Counted from the stretch's first letter, positions 17,814 through 26,422 are shown. The stretch is DNA of 64,000 nt from Kribbella aluminosa (GCF_017876295.1 NZ_JAGINT010000001.1:2232001-2296000); one strand, 5' to 3'. The notes: a model not told the origin generated them from the sequence alone. Numbers and translations: made by a program.

Positions 17814-18212
17814 ATGAGCGGGTTTCCGGCTGAGGTCGAGGGGTACTACGCGGAGCTGGCCGAGCGCCGGGGGTGGGACGACGAGACGGCTGCCGCGATC
17901 CGGGCGACGGTCGAGCTGATCCGGGACCTGGACCTGGGGACGGCGCCGCGGACGTACGGGGCGGCCGTCGACGACTACGGGACCGACTGGCTGTACGAGG
18001 CCGTCTGGCACGAGGCGGAGTGGGTCGTGATCCGGCAGCTCGGCTCCGGCGAGGACGGCGAGGTGACACGCTACTGGTGGCAGCGGCTCGAGGATGACGA
18101 GGGCATGCTCACCGACCAGGCCCTCGACCGCGAGGGATGGGGGCTCCGCCCGCTGACCGACGAGGACTTCTACACCGCCTGGGACGACCCGGGCTGGTCC
18201 CTTACCGCCTGA
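17814..18212 (+). CDS. Hypothetical acidic protein
   Basis: A 132-residue acidic protein, MSGFPAEVEGYYAELAERRG at the start, with several Trp residues (DYGTDWLYEAVWHEAEW, YWWQRLEDDEG). I recognise no family. The ATG at 17814 is chosen because codons before it are unlike a protein and it is followed by the regular acidic pattern. It stands between the ilvE terminator and the cimA leader, so it is probably transcribed alone. It may be an immunity-like or structural small protein; no function is claimed. Confidence 0.6.
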   Translation: MSGFPAEVEGYYAELAERRGWDDETAAAIRATVELIRDLDLGTAPRTYGAAVDDYGTDWLYEAVWHEAEWVVIRQLGSGEDGEVTRYWWQRLEDDEGMLTDQALDREGWGLRPLTDEDFYTAWDDPGWSLTA

Positions 18213-18300
18213 ACTCCAGTACCTCTTTGCGTACTGAATGGTCGAGATGCGAGACGGCACCGTTACCGATCGGTGATTGTGTGGCAGACTTCGAGGCGTC

Positions 18301-18330
18301 ATGAAGCACTATCGGGTGATTATTCGCTAG
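18301..18330 (+). CDS. cimA leader peptide
   Basis: A nine-codon frame MKHYRVIIR with Val-Ile-Ile before the stop, followed at once by a perfect 10-bp hairpin (18331-18340 with 18351-18360) and then an intrinsic terminator. This matches attenuation by branched-chain amino acids, here suited to isoleucine. A weak -10-like CAGACT (18285-18290) lies upstream. Confidence 0.75.
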   Translation: MKHYRVIIR

Positions 18331-18360
18331 GCGCGCTCAGCAAGCTGTACCTGAGCGCGC
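18331..18360 (+). promoter_or_regulatory. Leader hairpin of the cimA attenuator
   Basis: GCGCGCTCAG and CTGAGCGCGC form a perfect 10-bp stem with a 10-base loop directly after the leader stop codon. It is the pause or protector hairpin candidate; the competing antiterminator pairing could not be settled by eye. Confidence 0.6.
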
Positions 18361-18363
18361 AGA

Positions 18364-18390
18364 CCTCTCGCACCTTGCGGGAGGTTTTTT
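18364..18390 (+). terminator. cimA attenuator terminator
   Basis: CCTCTCGCA and TGCGGGAGG form a 9-bp stem (one G-T pair) with loop CCT, followed by six T residues, 37 bases before cimA. Confidence 0.85.
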
Positions 18391-18426
18391 GTTTGCCTCG
18401 CCACCCCTTCCGGAAGGCCGACCCGC

Positions 18427-20016
18427 ATGAGCATCTCGGACGAGTTCCACGTCTACGACACCACGTTGCGCGACGGCGCGCAGCAGGAGGGTCTGGCGCT
18501 GTCCGTGGCCGACAAGATCGCCATCGCGCAGCACCTGGACGAGCTCGGGGTCGGTTTCATCGAGGGTGGCTGGCCGGGCGCGGTGCCCAAGGACACCGAG
18601 TTCTTCGAGCGGGCACGGACCGAGCTGCACCTGCGGAACGCGACGTTCGCGGCCTTCGGCGCGACCCGCAAGCCGGAGACCGTCGCCGCCGACGACCAGC
18701 AGGTCGCCGCGCTCCGCGAGTCCGGCGCCGGCGTCGTCACACTCGTTGCCAAGAGCCACGATGCGCACGTCGAGCGGGCGCTGCGGACGACGCTCGACGA
18801 GAACCTGCGGATGGTCGCCGACACGGTCCGGCACCTGCGCGACAACGGGCAGCGGGTCTTCCTCGACACCGAGCACTTCTTCGACGGCTACCGGGCGAAC
18901 CGGGCGTACGCGCTGGAAGTGGTACGAGTGGCCGCCGAGGCCGGGGCGGACGTGGTGGCCCTGTGCGACACCAACGGCGGCACCCTGCCCCGGGAGTTGC
19001 AGGACGTCGTCCACGACGTACTCGAATCGACCGGGGCCAGGCTCGGCATCCACTGTCACAACGACGCCGGCTGCGCGGTGGCGAACTCGATCGCCGCCGT
19101 CGAAGCCGGCGTCACGCATGTCCAGGGCACGATCAACGGGTACGGCGAGCGCACCGGCAACGCCGACCTGGTCGCGATCGTCGCCAACCTCGAGCTCAAG
19201 CGCGGGATGGAGCTGCTGCCCGCGGGCAGCCTGGCCGACTCGTTCCGGATCGCGCACGCGATCGCCGAGGTGACGAACGTGCCGCCGTCGAACCGGGCGC
19301 CGTACGTCGGGCTCTCGGCGTTCGCCCACAAGGCCGGGCTGCACGCCAGCGCGATCAAGGTGGACCCGGATCTCTACCAGCACACGGATCCGGCGCGGGT
19401 CGGCAACGACATGCGGATGCTGGTGTCGGAGATGGCCGGCCGGGCGAGTGTCGAGCTGAAGGGCCGCGAGCTCGGGTTCGACCTGAGCAACGAGCGGGAG
19501 CTGGTCAGCCGGGTCACCGATCGGGTGAAGGAACTGGAGGCGCGCGGGTACACCTTCGAGGCCGCCGACGCGTCGTTCTCGCTGCTGCTCACCGAGGAGG
19601 TCGACGGCAGGCGGCCGAGCTACTTCGACGTCGAGTCGTGGCGGGTGATCACCGAGTCGCGGGCCGATGGTGAGGCGGTGTCGGAGTCCACGGTGAAGCT
19701 GGTCGCGGCGGGGGAGCGGGAGATCGTCACCGGTGAGGGCAACGGCCCGGTGAACGCGCTCGACCACGCGTTGCGGACCGCGATCGAGCGGGCGTACCCA
19801 GCGGTGAACAAGTTCGAGCTGGTCGACTACAAGGTCCGCATCCTCGACCAGGGGCACGGGACCGACGCGGTGATCAGAGTCCTGATCGAGACCGCGGACG
19901 GCGAGGGCTCGTGGGTGACGGTCGGCGTCGGGCACAACATCGTCGAGGCGTCCTGGGAGGCGCTGGTCGACGGGTTCACCTTCGGTCTGCTGCGCCACAA
20001 GGAGGTCGCGCGATGA
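18427..20016 (+). CDS. cimA: (R)-citramalate synthase
   Basis: A 529-residue enzyme of the HMGL/LeuA family that condenses pyruvate and acetyl-CoA to citramalate, feeding 2-oxobutyrate for isoleucine without threonine deaminase. It begins VYDTTLRDGAQQEGLALS with the metal/base residues RD, has HCHNDAGCAVANS (metal His pair) and INGYGERTGNADL, and a C-terminal LeuA-dimer regulatory domain from about 400 (NGPVNALDHALR). The HNDAGCAVAN and NGYGERTGN forms fit the citramalate synthase branch rather than LeuA. It is preceded by its own attenuator and overlaps the next gene by ATGA. Confidence 0.92.
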   Translation: MSISDEFHVYDTTLRDGAQQEGLALSVADKIAIAQHLDELGVGFIEGGWPGAVPKDTEFFERARTELHLRNATFAAFGATRKPETVAADDQQVAALRESGAGVVTLVAKSHDAHVERALRTTLDENLRMVADTVRHLRDNGQRVFLDTEHFFDGYRANRAYALEVVRVAAEAGADVVALCDTNGGTLPRELQDVVHDVLESTGARLGIHCHNDAGCAVANSIAAVEAGVTHVQGTINGYGERTGNADLVAIVANLELKRGMELLPAGSLADSFRIAHAIAEVTNVPPSNRAPYVGLSAFAHKAGLHASAIKVDPDLYQHTDPARVGNDMRMLVSEMAGRASVELKGRELGFDLSNERELVSRVTDRVKELEARGYTFEAADASFSLLLTEEVDGRRPSYFDVESWRVITESRADGEAVSESTVKLVAAGEREIVTGEGNGPVNALDHALRTAIERAYPAVNKFELVDYKVRILDQGHGTDAVIRVLIETADGEGSWVTVGVGHNIVEASWEALVDGFTFGLLRHKEVAR

Positions 20017-20255
20017 GCCTGCTGGCCGTCGAACGGACGCTCACGGTCTACACGGCACGCGTCGTCGAGGTCGATGGCCTGCTCGCGCGGGTCGCCGTAC
20101 TGCTGAATCCGTACGACGTCCGGGAACTGGAGTTGTCGCTCGATCGGGGCGAGCTGCGGATCGTCGTCGAGGGCAACGGCTTCGACGCCGGGCGAGTGGC
20201 CGCCCGGCTGGACAAGGTGATCGGGGTGCTGGAGGTAGCCGTCAGCTCCAACTGA
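20013..20255 (+). CDS. Small ACT-like protein coupled to cimA
   Basis: An 80-residue protein whose predicted order strand-helix-strand-strand-helix-strand, with RTLTVYTARVVEVDGLLARV at the start and AARLDKVIGVLEVAV at the end, resembles the ACT domain of IlvM/IlvN (compare the QLNKLVDV ending there). The ATG overlaps the cimA stop by four bases, so it is coupled to cimA. A role as amino-acid-sensing subunit of CimA or of acetolactate synthase is an inference. The weak central motif makes the fold assignment moderate. Confidence 0.55.
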   Translation: MSLLAVERTLTVYTARVVEVDGLLARVAVLLNPYDVRELELSLDRGELRIVVEGNGFDAGRVAARLDKVIGVLEVAVSSN

Positions 20256-20268
20256 TCAGTCTGGACTG

Positions 20269-20290
20269 GACAGTTTGGCCTGTCTAATTT
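20269..20290 (+). promoter_or_regulatory. Operator and -10 box of the MarR operon
   Basis: GACAG, six bases, CTGTC is a perfect inverted repeat at 20269-20284, directly followed by TAATTT (20285-20290) as a -10 candidate 12 bases before the GTG. This is the expected place for MarR autoregulation. Confidence 0.5.
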
Positions 20291-20302
20291 AGTGTTGACG
20301 AG

Positions 20303-20746
20303 GTGATTACTCCGTCGGCGACACAAGCTGCTGCTGAGGTGCGGGTGGTCTTCGGCCGGGTCAAGCGCCGGCTGAAGGAACTCGCCGAGACCGACGATCT
20401 GACACCGTCCCAGTCGTCGATGCTGAGCCGGCTGGACAAGGACGGGCCGGCGACGGCGAGCCAGTTGGCGGCGGCCGAGCGGATTCGGCCGCAGTCGGTG
20501 GCGGCGATCCTGACCGCGCTGCGCGACGCCGACCTGATCCAGCGGCACCCTGATCCGGCGGACGGCCGGCGGCAGGTCGTGTCGCTGACGACCGCGGGCC
20601 GGCATCGGCTGCAGGGTGACCGCAAGGTGCGCCAGGAGTGGCTGGCACAGACGTTGCAGGAGCACTGCACGGAGGCCGAGCGGCAGACCATCATCAAGGC
20701 GCTCGCGCTGCTGGATCACGCGATCGAGGCGGCGACCGACCGATGA
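20303..20746 (+). CDS. MarR-family transcriptional regulator
   Basis: A 147-residue winged-helix regulator. The central part shows the MarR pattern: LTPSQSSMLSRLDKDGPATASQLAAAERIRPQSVAAIL for the recognition helix, and DPADGRRQVVSLT for the wing with the conserved D-x-R. It overlaps the MFS transporter gene by ATGA, so it most likely represses that pump in response to a small molecule. The GTG start has no good ribosome site. Confidence 0.88.
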   Translation: MITPSATQAAAEVRVVFGRVKRRLKELAETDDLTPSQSSMLSRLDKDGPATASQLAAAERIRPQSVAAILTALRDADLIQRHPDPADGRRQVVSLTTAGRHRLQGDRKVRQEWLAQTLQEHCTEAERQTIIKALALLDHAIEAATDR

Positions 20747-22077
20747 CTTCCGGACCGGCGACGTTCGATCGCCGGCTGATCGCCCCGATGCTGGTCGGGT
20801 CGGTGCTGAACCCGATCAACTCGTCGATGCTGGCGGTCGCGCTGATCCCGATCGGCGCCGCGTTCGGCGTACCGCCGTCGCAGACCGCCTGGCTGGTCAC
20901 CGGCCTGTACCTCGCGACCGCCGTCGGCCAGCCCGTGATGGGCCGGCTGGTCGACATCTTCGGCCCGCGCCCGCTGTACCTGATCGCCACCTCGCTGGTC
21001 GGCGTCGCGGGACTGCTCGGCGCGCTGTCCCCGAACCTCGGCGTGCTGATCGCCTCCCGCGTCCTGCTCGGCTTCGGTACGTCGGCGGCGTACCCGGCGG
21101 CGATGTCCCTGATCCGGACCGAGGCCGACCGGACCGGGATGGCGACGCCCGCGGTCATCCTCAGCAGCCTGTCGATCGCGAACCAGGTGATCGCGGTGAT
21201 CGGCCCGACGCTGGGCGGCCTGCTGATCGGGTTCGGTGGCTGGCACCTGATCTTCACGATCAACGTGCCGCTGTCGCTGATCTGCGTGGTGCTCGGCGCG
21301 CTCTGGCTGCCGCGGACCGCTCGCTCGCGGACTGCCGGGCGGCTCGACTACGCCGGCGTCGTGTTGTTCGCGGCCACGCTGGTCTCGTTGATGCTGTTCC
21401 TGATGCGACCGGCCGTCTCCCGCTGGTACCTGCTGGTGCTCGCGCTCGCTCTGGGCGTGGCGTTCGTGATCGCGCAGCTGCGGGTGATGGCGCCGTTCAT
21501 CGATCTGCGGGTGCTGGGCGGCAATCGTCCGCTGATCATGACGTACCTGCGCCAGGTGCTCGCGTTCGTCGGCGCGTACTCGTTCCTGTACGGCTTCACC
21601 CAGTGGCTGGAGGAGGCGCGCGGGCTGAACGCGTCAAGGGCGGGACTGCTCCTGTTGCCCTTGTCGCTGGCGGCGGTGGTGGTCACCGCGATCACCGGAC
21701 GGCGGGCGGCGATCCGCGGCAAACTCGTTGCCGGCGGCGCCTTTCTGCTGGTGGCCGCGGCGGCTCAGCTGTTCGTCGGCCCGAGTACGCCGATCTGGAT
21801 CCTGGCGGTCGTCGGCGTGGTCGCCGGCGTACCGCAGGGCCTGAACAACCTGGCCAACCAGACCGCGCTGTACCAGCAGGCCGATCCGGCCCGGATCGGC
21901 TCGTCCGCGGGGCTGCTGCGGACCTGCGTGTACGTCGGTGCGCTGATCTCGGCGGCCGCCAACGCCCACTTCTTCCAGTACGGCGCGACCACGGCCGGTC
22001 TGCACGAGATGGCGGTCTTCCTGCTCGTCATCGCCGGCCTGCTGATGCTGGTGACCCTCCTGCAACTCCCTGAATAG
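20743..22077 (+). CDS. MFS transporter, drug/H+ antiporter-like (DHA2 type)
   Basis: A 444-residue integral membrane protein with 12 or more hydrophobic segments. It contains the DHA-type motif A GQPVMGRLVDIFGPRPLYL between TM2 and TM3 and motif C-like GPTLGGLLIGFGGWHLIF. Such proteins export drugs or other amphiphiles using the proton gradient. The ATG at 20743 overlaps the regulator stop. It is linked to a MarR regulator and an isochorismatase-like hydrolase, so export or detoxification of an aromatic or amide compound is plausible; the substrate is unknown. Confidence 0.88.
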   Translation: MTSGPATFDRRLIAPMLVGSVLNPINSSMLAVALIPIGAAFGVPPSQTAWLVTGLYLATAVGQPVMGRLVDIFGPRPLYLIATSLVGVAGLLGALSPNLGVLIASRVLLGFGTSAAYPAAMSLIRTEADRTGMATPAVILSSLSIANQVIAVIGPTLGGLLIGFGGWHLIFTINVPLSLICVVLGALWLPRTARSRTAGRLDYAGVVLFAATLVSLMLFLMRPAVSRWYLLVLALALGVAFVIAQLRVMAPFIDLRVLGGNRPLIMTYLRQVLAFVGAYSFLYGFTQWLEEARGLNASRAGLLLLPLSLAAVVVTAITGRRAAIRGKLVAGGAFLLVAAAAQLFVGPSTPIWILAVVGVVAGVPQGLNNLANQTALYQQADPARIGSSAGLLRTCVYVGALISAAANAHFFQYGATTAGLHEMAVFLLVIAGLLMLVTLLQLPE

Positions 22078-22089
22078 AGAGGTCCTGCT

Positions 22090-22668
22090 GTGCCTGTCAC
22101 AACTCTTGACCCGAAGACGGCGCTGGTCGTCATCGATCTGCAGAACGCCGTCGCCGCCCTTCCGGGTGAGCCGCACGCGACGTCCGACGTGATCTCCCGG
22201 ACGGTCGAGCTCGCCGACGCGTTCCGCAAGCGCAACCTGCTGGTGGTGCTGGTCCGGGTGAGCATCGCCGCCGACGGTGCCGACTGGGTCCCGGGCCGCA
22301 CCGAGCAGGCTCCGCGGTCCGCTCGCCCGGCGCCGCCGCCGGGTGCCGACCAGATCATCGAGCAGCTGGCCGGTCATGCCGAGGACATCGTCGTCACCAA
22401 GCGAAACTGGGGTGCGTTCCACGGCACCGACCTCGACGTCCACCTGCGCCGCCGCGGCATCACCCAGATCGTGCTGACCGGTATCGCGACCAGCATCGGC
22501 GTCGAGTCGACCGCGCGGGCCGCGCTCGAGCACGGCTACCACGTCACACTGGCCACCGACGCGATGACCGACATGTCCGCCGAGGCCCACGAAAACTCCC
22601 TGACCCGCATCTTCCCCCGCCTCGGCGAGACCGGAACCACCGCGGAGATCCTCGCCCTGCTCGGATAA
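22090..22668 (+). CDS. Isochorismatase-family hydrolase lacking the Cys nucleophile
   Basis: A 192-residue protein of the isochorismatase-like fold. Asp16 (VVIDLQN) and Lys104 (VTKRNWGAF) of the catalytic set are present, but the position of the Cys nucleophile of nicotinamidase-type members is Gly137 (GIATSIGVESTAR). True isochorismatases such as EntB and PhzD also have Gly there and use only Asp and Lys, so the enzyme may cleave an enol-ether rather than an amide. The GTG start has an AGAGAGG site. Third gene of the MarR operon. Confidence 0.82.
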   Translation: MPVTTLDPKTALVVIDLQNAVAALPGEPHATSDVISRTVELADAFRKRNLLVVLVRVSIAADGADWVPGRTEQAPRSARPAPPPGADQIIEQLAGHAEDIVVTKRNWGAFHGTDLDVHLRRRGITQIVLTGIATSIGVESTARAALEHGYHVTLATDAMTDMSAEAHENSLTRIFPRLGETGTTAEILALLG

Positions 22669-22674
22669 AGTTTG

Positions 22675-22693
22675 GTTAGGAAGGTTTACTAAC
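22675..22693 (+). promoter_or_regulatory. Palindromic operator candidate before the lyase gene
   Basis: GTTAG-x-AA-x5-TT-x-CTAAC arrangement: perfect outer arms GTTAG/CTAAC around an AT-rich centre, 52 bases before the lyase start. Similar palindromes precede many actinobacterial carbohydrate-enzyme genes and bind sugar-responsive repressors; that match is from recall. Confidence 0.4.
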
Positions 22694-22744
22694 AGTCGCT
22701 CCGGCGTTAGCTTGGCTGTCTCCGCCCCAGCTCAGGAGGCAGCC

Positions 22745-23917
22745 ATGCGACTGCAACGCCCACTCCTACTCACCCTCGCCCTCACGCTGATCGCCGCGTT
22801 CCTGGCCGGTCAGCCCAGCACCGCGGCGCCGCCGGCGTTCAAGCATCCCGGCGTACTCGTCGATCAGGCGCAGCTGGACTTCGTCCGGCAACAGCTCCAG
22901 AAGGGCGCCCAGCCCCAGACGGCGGCGTACGACGCAATGAAGGCCAGCACGTACGCCGCCTTGTCGTACACGCCGAAGCCGCGCGCGATCGTTGAGTGCG
23001 GTTCGAGCTCGAACCCGAACAACGGGTGCTCCGACGAGCGCAACGACGCGCTCGCGGCGTACACGCACGCACTGATGTGGTACTTCACCCGCGACGACCG
23101 GTACGCCAGGAAGTCGATCCAGATCATGGACGCGTGGTCCGCCGTACTGAAGGACCACACCAACACCAACGCGCCGCTGCAGACCGGATGGTCCGGCGCC
23201 TCGTTCTCGCGGTCCGGTGAGCTGATCAAGCACACGTACGGCGGTCCGTGGGCGCAGCGCGGCCGCTTCGAGAAGATGCTCCGCGACGTGTACCTGCCCG
23301 AGGTACGTAACGGCGCCGGGTGCAAGAACGGCAACTGGGAACTGATCATGACCGACGCGGCGATCGGGATCGCGGTGTTCCTCGACGACCATGCCGCCTT
23401 CGACAAGGCGCTGAGCATCTGGCGCGGGCGGCTGCCCGGGTACGTGTACGAGAGCAGCGACGGCGCGTACCCGAAGGCGCCGTCGACCTGCCCCAAGAAC
23501 ACCCGGCAGGAGATCGTCGACTATTGGCAGGGCCAATCAACCTTCACGAACGGCCTCGCCCAGGAGACCTGCCGCGACTTCGGCCACACCGGCTGGGGCC
23601 TCACCGCCGCCACCCACGTCGCCGAGACCGCGTACCACCAAGGTGTCGACCTGTACGCCGAGGCCGGCAACCGCCTGACCGACGGCTTCTCCTTCCACAC
23701 CCGTCTGGAGAACGGCGCCGCCGTACCCAAGAACCTCTGCGGCGGCACCGTGAAGAAGGGCCTCGGCGCGGTCACCGAGATCGTCTACAACCACTACCAC
23801 AACCGCCTCGGCCAGCAGATGCCCGCGACCCTGACCTACACCGAGTCCAAACGCCCGGCGGGCGCCGACTACTTCTACGCCTGGGAAACCCTCACCCACG
23901 CAAACAATCCGCGCTGA
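22745..23917 (+). CDS. Secreted alginate-lyase-like polysaccharide lyase
   Basis: A 390-residue protein starting with a signal peptide (MRLQRPLLLTLALTLIAAFL, cleavage likely after STAA). The body is helix-rich and matches the alginate_lyase superfamily toroid: ALMWYFTRDDRYARKSIQIMDAW, then NGNWELIMTDAAIGIAVFLDD, and the later FGHTGWGLTAATHVAETAYHQG, which holds the conserved His. It would cleave a uronate-containing polysaccharide by beta-elimination. AGGAGG lies 7 bases before the ATG. It is next to a decayed uronate locus, which fits uronate use. Confidence 0.8.
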   Translation: MRLQRPLLLTLALTLIAAFLAGQPSTAAPPAFKHPGVLVDQAQLDFVRQQLQKGAQPQTAAYDAMKASTYAALSYTPKPRAIVECGSSSNPNNGCSDERNDALAAYTHALMWYFTRDDRYARKSIQIMDAWSAVLKDHTNTNAPLQTGWSGASFSRSGELIKHTYGGPWAQRGRFEKMLRDVYLPEVRNGAGCKNGNWELIMTDAAIGIAVFLDDHAAFDKALSIWRGRLPGYVYESSDGAYPKAPSTCPKNTRQEIVDYWQGQSTFTNGLAQETCRDFGHTGWGLTAATHVAETAYHQGVDLYAEAGNRLTDGFSFHTRLENGAAVPKNLCGGTVKKGLGAVTEIVYNHYHNRLGQQMPATLTYTESKRPAGADYFYAWETLTHANNPR

Positions 23918-23920
23918 CGA

Positions 23921-23953
23921 GAAGGCCCGCGGGAGCGTCTCCCGCGGGCCTTC
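23921..23953 (+). terminator. Terminator after the lyase gene
   Basis: Perfect 15-bp stem GAAGGCCCGCGGGAG / CTCCCGCGGGCCTTC with loop CGT, 3 bases after the stop codon. Confidence 0.85.
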
Positions 23954-23956
23954 GTC

Positions 23957-24121
23957 CTACTTGCAGGATGTCGTAGCTGTTGGCCAACGTGGCGGTCGGG
24001 TGGATCTGCGTCGTGGTCTTCACCTTGTTCGACGGGTCGTTCGGCGTCTGGTGGTACCAGGTCGCCGGCTTGGCCAGCTTGAAGGCGAAGTAGGCCGACC
24101 CGGCGTCGACGACCGTCCTGG
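23957..24121 (-). pseudogene. C-terminal fragment of an unidentified gene
   Basis: Read on the minus strand, about 50 codons look like real protein (VVDAGSAYFAFKLAKPATW, then HPTATLANSYDILQ), with no start and no own stop near the expected end. The frame runs into the lyase terminator. I cannot name the family; the style suits an extracellular carbohydrate-active enzyme. The fragment directly abuts the truncated GntR gene on the other strand, which suggests a deletion joint near 24100-24120. Confidence 0.35.
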
Positions 24122-24738
24122 TCTCCGCGATCCGGGACCTCCGGCTCGCGCCGGACGCCTCGCTGTCCGAGACCGAGATCGCGGACCGCCTCGAAGTGTC
24201 GCGGACCCCGGTCCGGGAGGCGATCGCCCGCCTCGTCGACGCGGGACTCGTGCACGTCGTGCCGCAGGTCGGCACCCGCGTCGGACTGATCCGGCTACCC
24301 GAGGTGGAGGAGGCGCGGTTCGTCCGCGAGAGCCTGGAGACCTCGGCGTTCGACGCGGCCTGCGGTACGGCGAACCTGGACGTCGGTGCACTGCGTGAGC
24401 TGCTCGACGTACAGGAGCGGAGCTGCCGGGTTGAGGACTACGACGCGTTCTTCGAGGCCGACGAGGCGTTGCACAGCGAGATCTTCGCTTTGAGCGGCTA
24501 TCCCGGAGCGTGGCAGGCGGTGCAGCGGATGAAGCTGCAGCTGGACCGGTTGCGGCGGCTCGCGCAGCCGGACGCGGCCAGCATCCGCGACGTGATCGGC
24601 GAGCACCGGCTGGTCGTCGACGCGCTCGAAGCGCGGGACGTCGACGGCGGTCGTGTGCTGGTCAGTCGCCATGCCCGGCGGGCGCACGATCTGGCGCCGG
24701 CCCTGCAGGCGCAGTACCCGGACTACTTCGTCGAATGA
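24094..24738 (+). pseudogene. GntR/FadR-type regulator lacking its start
   Basis: The frame is open after the TAG at 24091 and codes for the GntR winged helix from its first strand (VSAIRDLRLAPDASLSETEI, then EVSRTPVREAIARLVDAGLV) and a complete FCD effector domain (EARFVRESLETSAFDAACG to DYFVE). No ATG, GTG or TTG lies upstream of the helix-turn-helix; the first is the GTG at 24196, which would remove half of it. About 10 residues and the promoter seem lost. It overlaps the next gene by ATGA. FCD regulators of this type often control uronate or gluconate catabolism. Confidence 0.65.
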
Positions 24739-25302
24739 CGATCCGGATCTCCCTCGGGCACATCGACACCTACGACGCGCGGGTCGCGACGTTCGCACAC
24801 CAGCTCGGGCTCAGCGGCGTACAGCTGCACACCCCGGACCTGCTGCCCGGCGTCGACGGCTTCTGGAGCCTGCCGGAGTTGCGGGCGCTGCGGGAGCGCT
24901 GCGACGCCGACGGGCTCGCGATCGACGGTCTGGAGAACGCACCGCTCGCGCACTTCTGGAAGATCCAGCGCGGGCTGCCGGGGCGCGATGGCCGGGGAGG
25001 ACAGCATCGACGAGGTCATCGATCTGCTCGGGCCTGCGATCTGGTACGTCCACTTCCGGGACGTCCGGGGGACGGTGCCGCGATTCAGTGAGTGCTTCCT
25101 CGGCGAGGGGAACTTCAACCCGGCGCGGGTGATCCGCCGGCTGGCGGCGTCCGGGTTCGACGGGTTCCTGATCGACGACCACGTACCGGCGATGATCGAC
25201 GACCTCGACACCTGGGGCGACATCTCCTCCGAGGCGTACTGCAGCCGCGGCCGCGCCCACGCGATCGGCTACCTGCAGGGCGTCCTCAACGGCATCGGCT
25301 AG
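24735..25302 (+). pseudogene. uxuA: Mannonate dehydratase with internal deletion and frameshift
   Basis: The first part (to about 24993) gives LGLSGVQLHTPDLLPGVDGFW and ends the family sequence at FWKIQRGLPGRD. The second part, in another frame from about 24988, gives MAGEDSIDEVIDLLGPAIWYVHFRDVRG, LGEGNFNPA and GRAHAIGYLQG, the UxuA C-terminus. The region between (about 140-160 residues in intact UxuA, including metal ligands) is missing, so the gene is dead. UxuA dehydrates D-mannonate in glucuronate catabolism. The ATG overlaps the end of the GntR gene, so both formed one operon. Confidence 0.75.
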
Positions 25303-25322
25303 CGGCAACCACGACAGTGGGC

Positions 25323-25362
25323 GGAAGGCCCGCGGAGCGGCGAGTTGCACCGCGGGCCTTCC
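25323..25362. terminator. Bidirectional terminator between uxuA remnant and nrdB
   Basis: Perfect 13-bp stem GGAAGGCCCGCGG / CCGCGGGCCTTCC around a 14-base loop, between convergent genes. Confidence 0.8.
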
Positions 25363-25369
25363 TGATCGG

Positions 25370-26422
25370 TCAGTCCCAGCTCAGGCCGCTGGAGGACTGG
25401 TACTCGATCACGCGGGTCTCGAAGAAGTTCTTCTCCTTCTTCAGATCCATCACCTCTGACATCCAGCCGAAGGGGTTCCGCGTTTCACCGAAGATCGGAT
25501 CGAGACCAATCTGTTCCGCACGGCGGTCGGTGATGAAGTGCATGTACTGCTCGCACAGCTCCGCGGTCAGCCCGAGCATCCCGTTCGGCATCGTGGCGCG
25601 GCCGTACGCGACCTCCAGCTCGCACGCCTCGGTCAGCATCTGCCGGACCTCGGCCTGGAACTCGCTGGTCCACAGGTGCGGGTTCTCCTGCTTGATCTGG
25701 TTGATGCAGTCGATGCCGAAGTTCAGGTGGATCGACTCGTCGCGCAGGATGTACTGGTACTGCTCGGCGATACCGACCATCTTGTTCCGCCGGCCGAGCG
25801 ACAGGATCTGCGCGAACCCGGTATAGAACCACATCCCCTCGAACACCACGTAGAACGCGATCAGGTCGCGCAGGAACGCGGTGTCGGCCTCCGGCGTACC
25901 GGTCCGGAAGTCCGGGTCCTCCAGGTGCTGGGTGTACTTCAGCGCCCAGGCGTCCTTGTCGGAGATCGACGGGACCTCGCGGTACATGTTGAACAGCTCG
26001 CCCTCGTCCAGACCGAGCGAGGTGCAGATGTACTGGAACGTGTGCGTGTGCACCGCCTCCTCGAACGCCTGGCGGAGCAGGTACTGCCGGCACTCGGGGT
26101 TGCTCAGCTGGCGGTAGACCGCGAGAACTATGTTGTTCGCGACCAGGGACTCCGCGGTGGCGAAGAACCCGAGGTTGCGCTTGAGCATCTGCCGCTCGTC
26201 GTCCGTCAGGCCGTCCTTGGCCCCTGATGGACGCCGCCAGAGGGAGATGTCGGCCTGCATGGACACCTCTGTCGGCATCCAGTGGTTGTTGCACCCGGCA
26301 AGGTACTTCTCCCAGGCCCACGTGTACTTGAGTGGCAGCAGCTGGTTGACGTCCGCGCGCGAGTTGATCATCGCCTTGTCGGCGACCTGCACGCGGTCCG
26401 CTCCGATTGAGATGATGCTCAC
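25370..26422 (-). CDS. nrdB: Ribonucleotide reductase small subunit, class Ic type
   Basis: A 350-residue R2 protein that supplies the oxidant for NrdA. Metal ligands are Glu91 ([10 protein letters not shown]), Glu122 and His125 (EEAVHTHTF), Glu195 (FEGMWF), Glu229 and His232 (DESIHLN). The position of the stable tyrosyl radical is Phe129, and the first ligand is Glu instead of Asp. Both traits mark class Ic enzymes such as that of Chlamydia, which use a Mn/Fe cofactor without a Tyr radical. The GTG start overlaps the nrdA stop (GTGA). The C-terminus ends [11 protein letters not shown], the R1-docking tail. Confidence 0.93.
   Translation of the reverse strand: MSIISIGADRVQVADKAMINSRADVNQLLPLKYTWAWEKYLAGCNNHWMPTEVSMQADISLWRRPSGAKDGLTDDERQMLKRNLGFFATAESLVANNIVLAVYRQLSNPECRQYLLRQAFEEAVHTHTFQYICTSLGLDEGELFNMYREVPSISDKDAWALKYTQHLEDPDFRTGTPEADTAFLRDLIAFYVVFEGMWFYTGFAQILSLGRRNKMVGIAEQYQYILRDESIHLNFGIDCINQIKQENPHLWTSEFQAEVRQMLTEACELEVAYGRATMPNGMLGLTAELCEQYMHFITDRRAEQIGLDPIFGETRNPFGWMSEVMDLKKEKNFFETRVIEYQSSSGLSWD

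Noticed and set aside
18427..20016. Assignment of cimA as leuA (2-isopropylmalate synthase)
   Set aside because: Sequence blocks HNDAGCAVAN and NGYGERTGN, with the Ile-type leader, fit citramalate synthase better; leuA was not found in the window.
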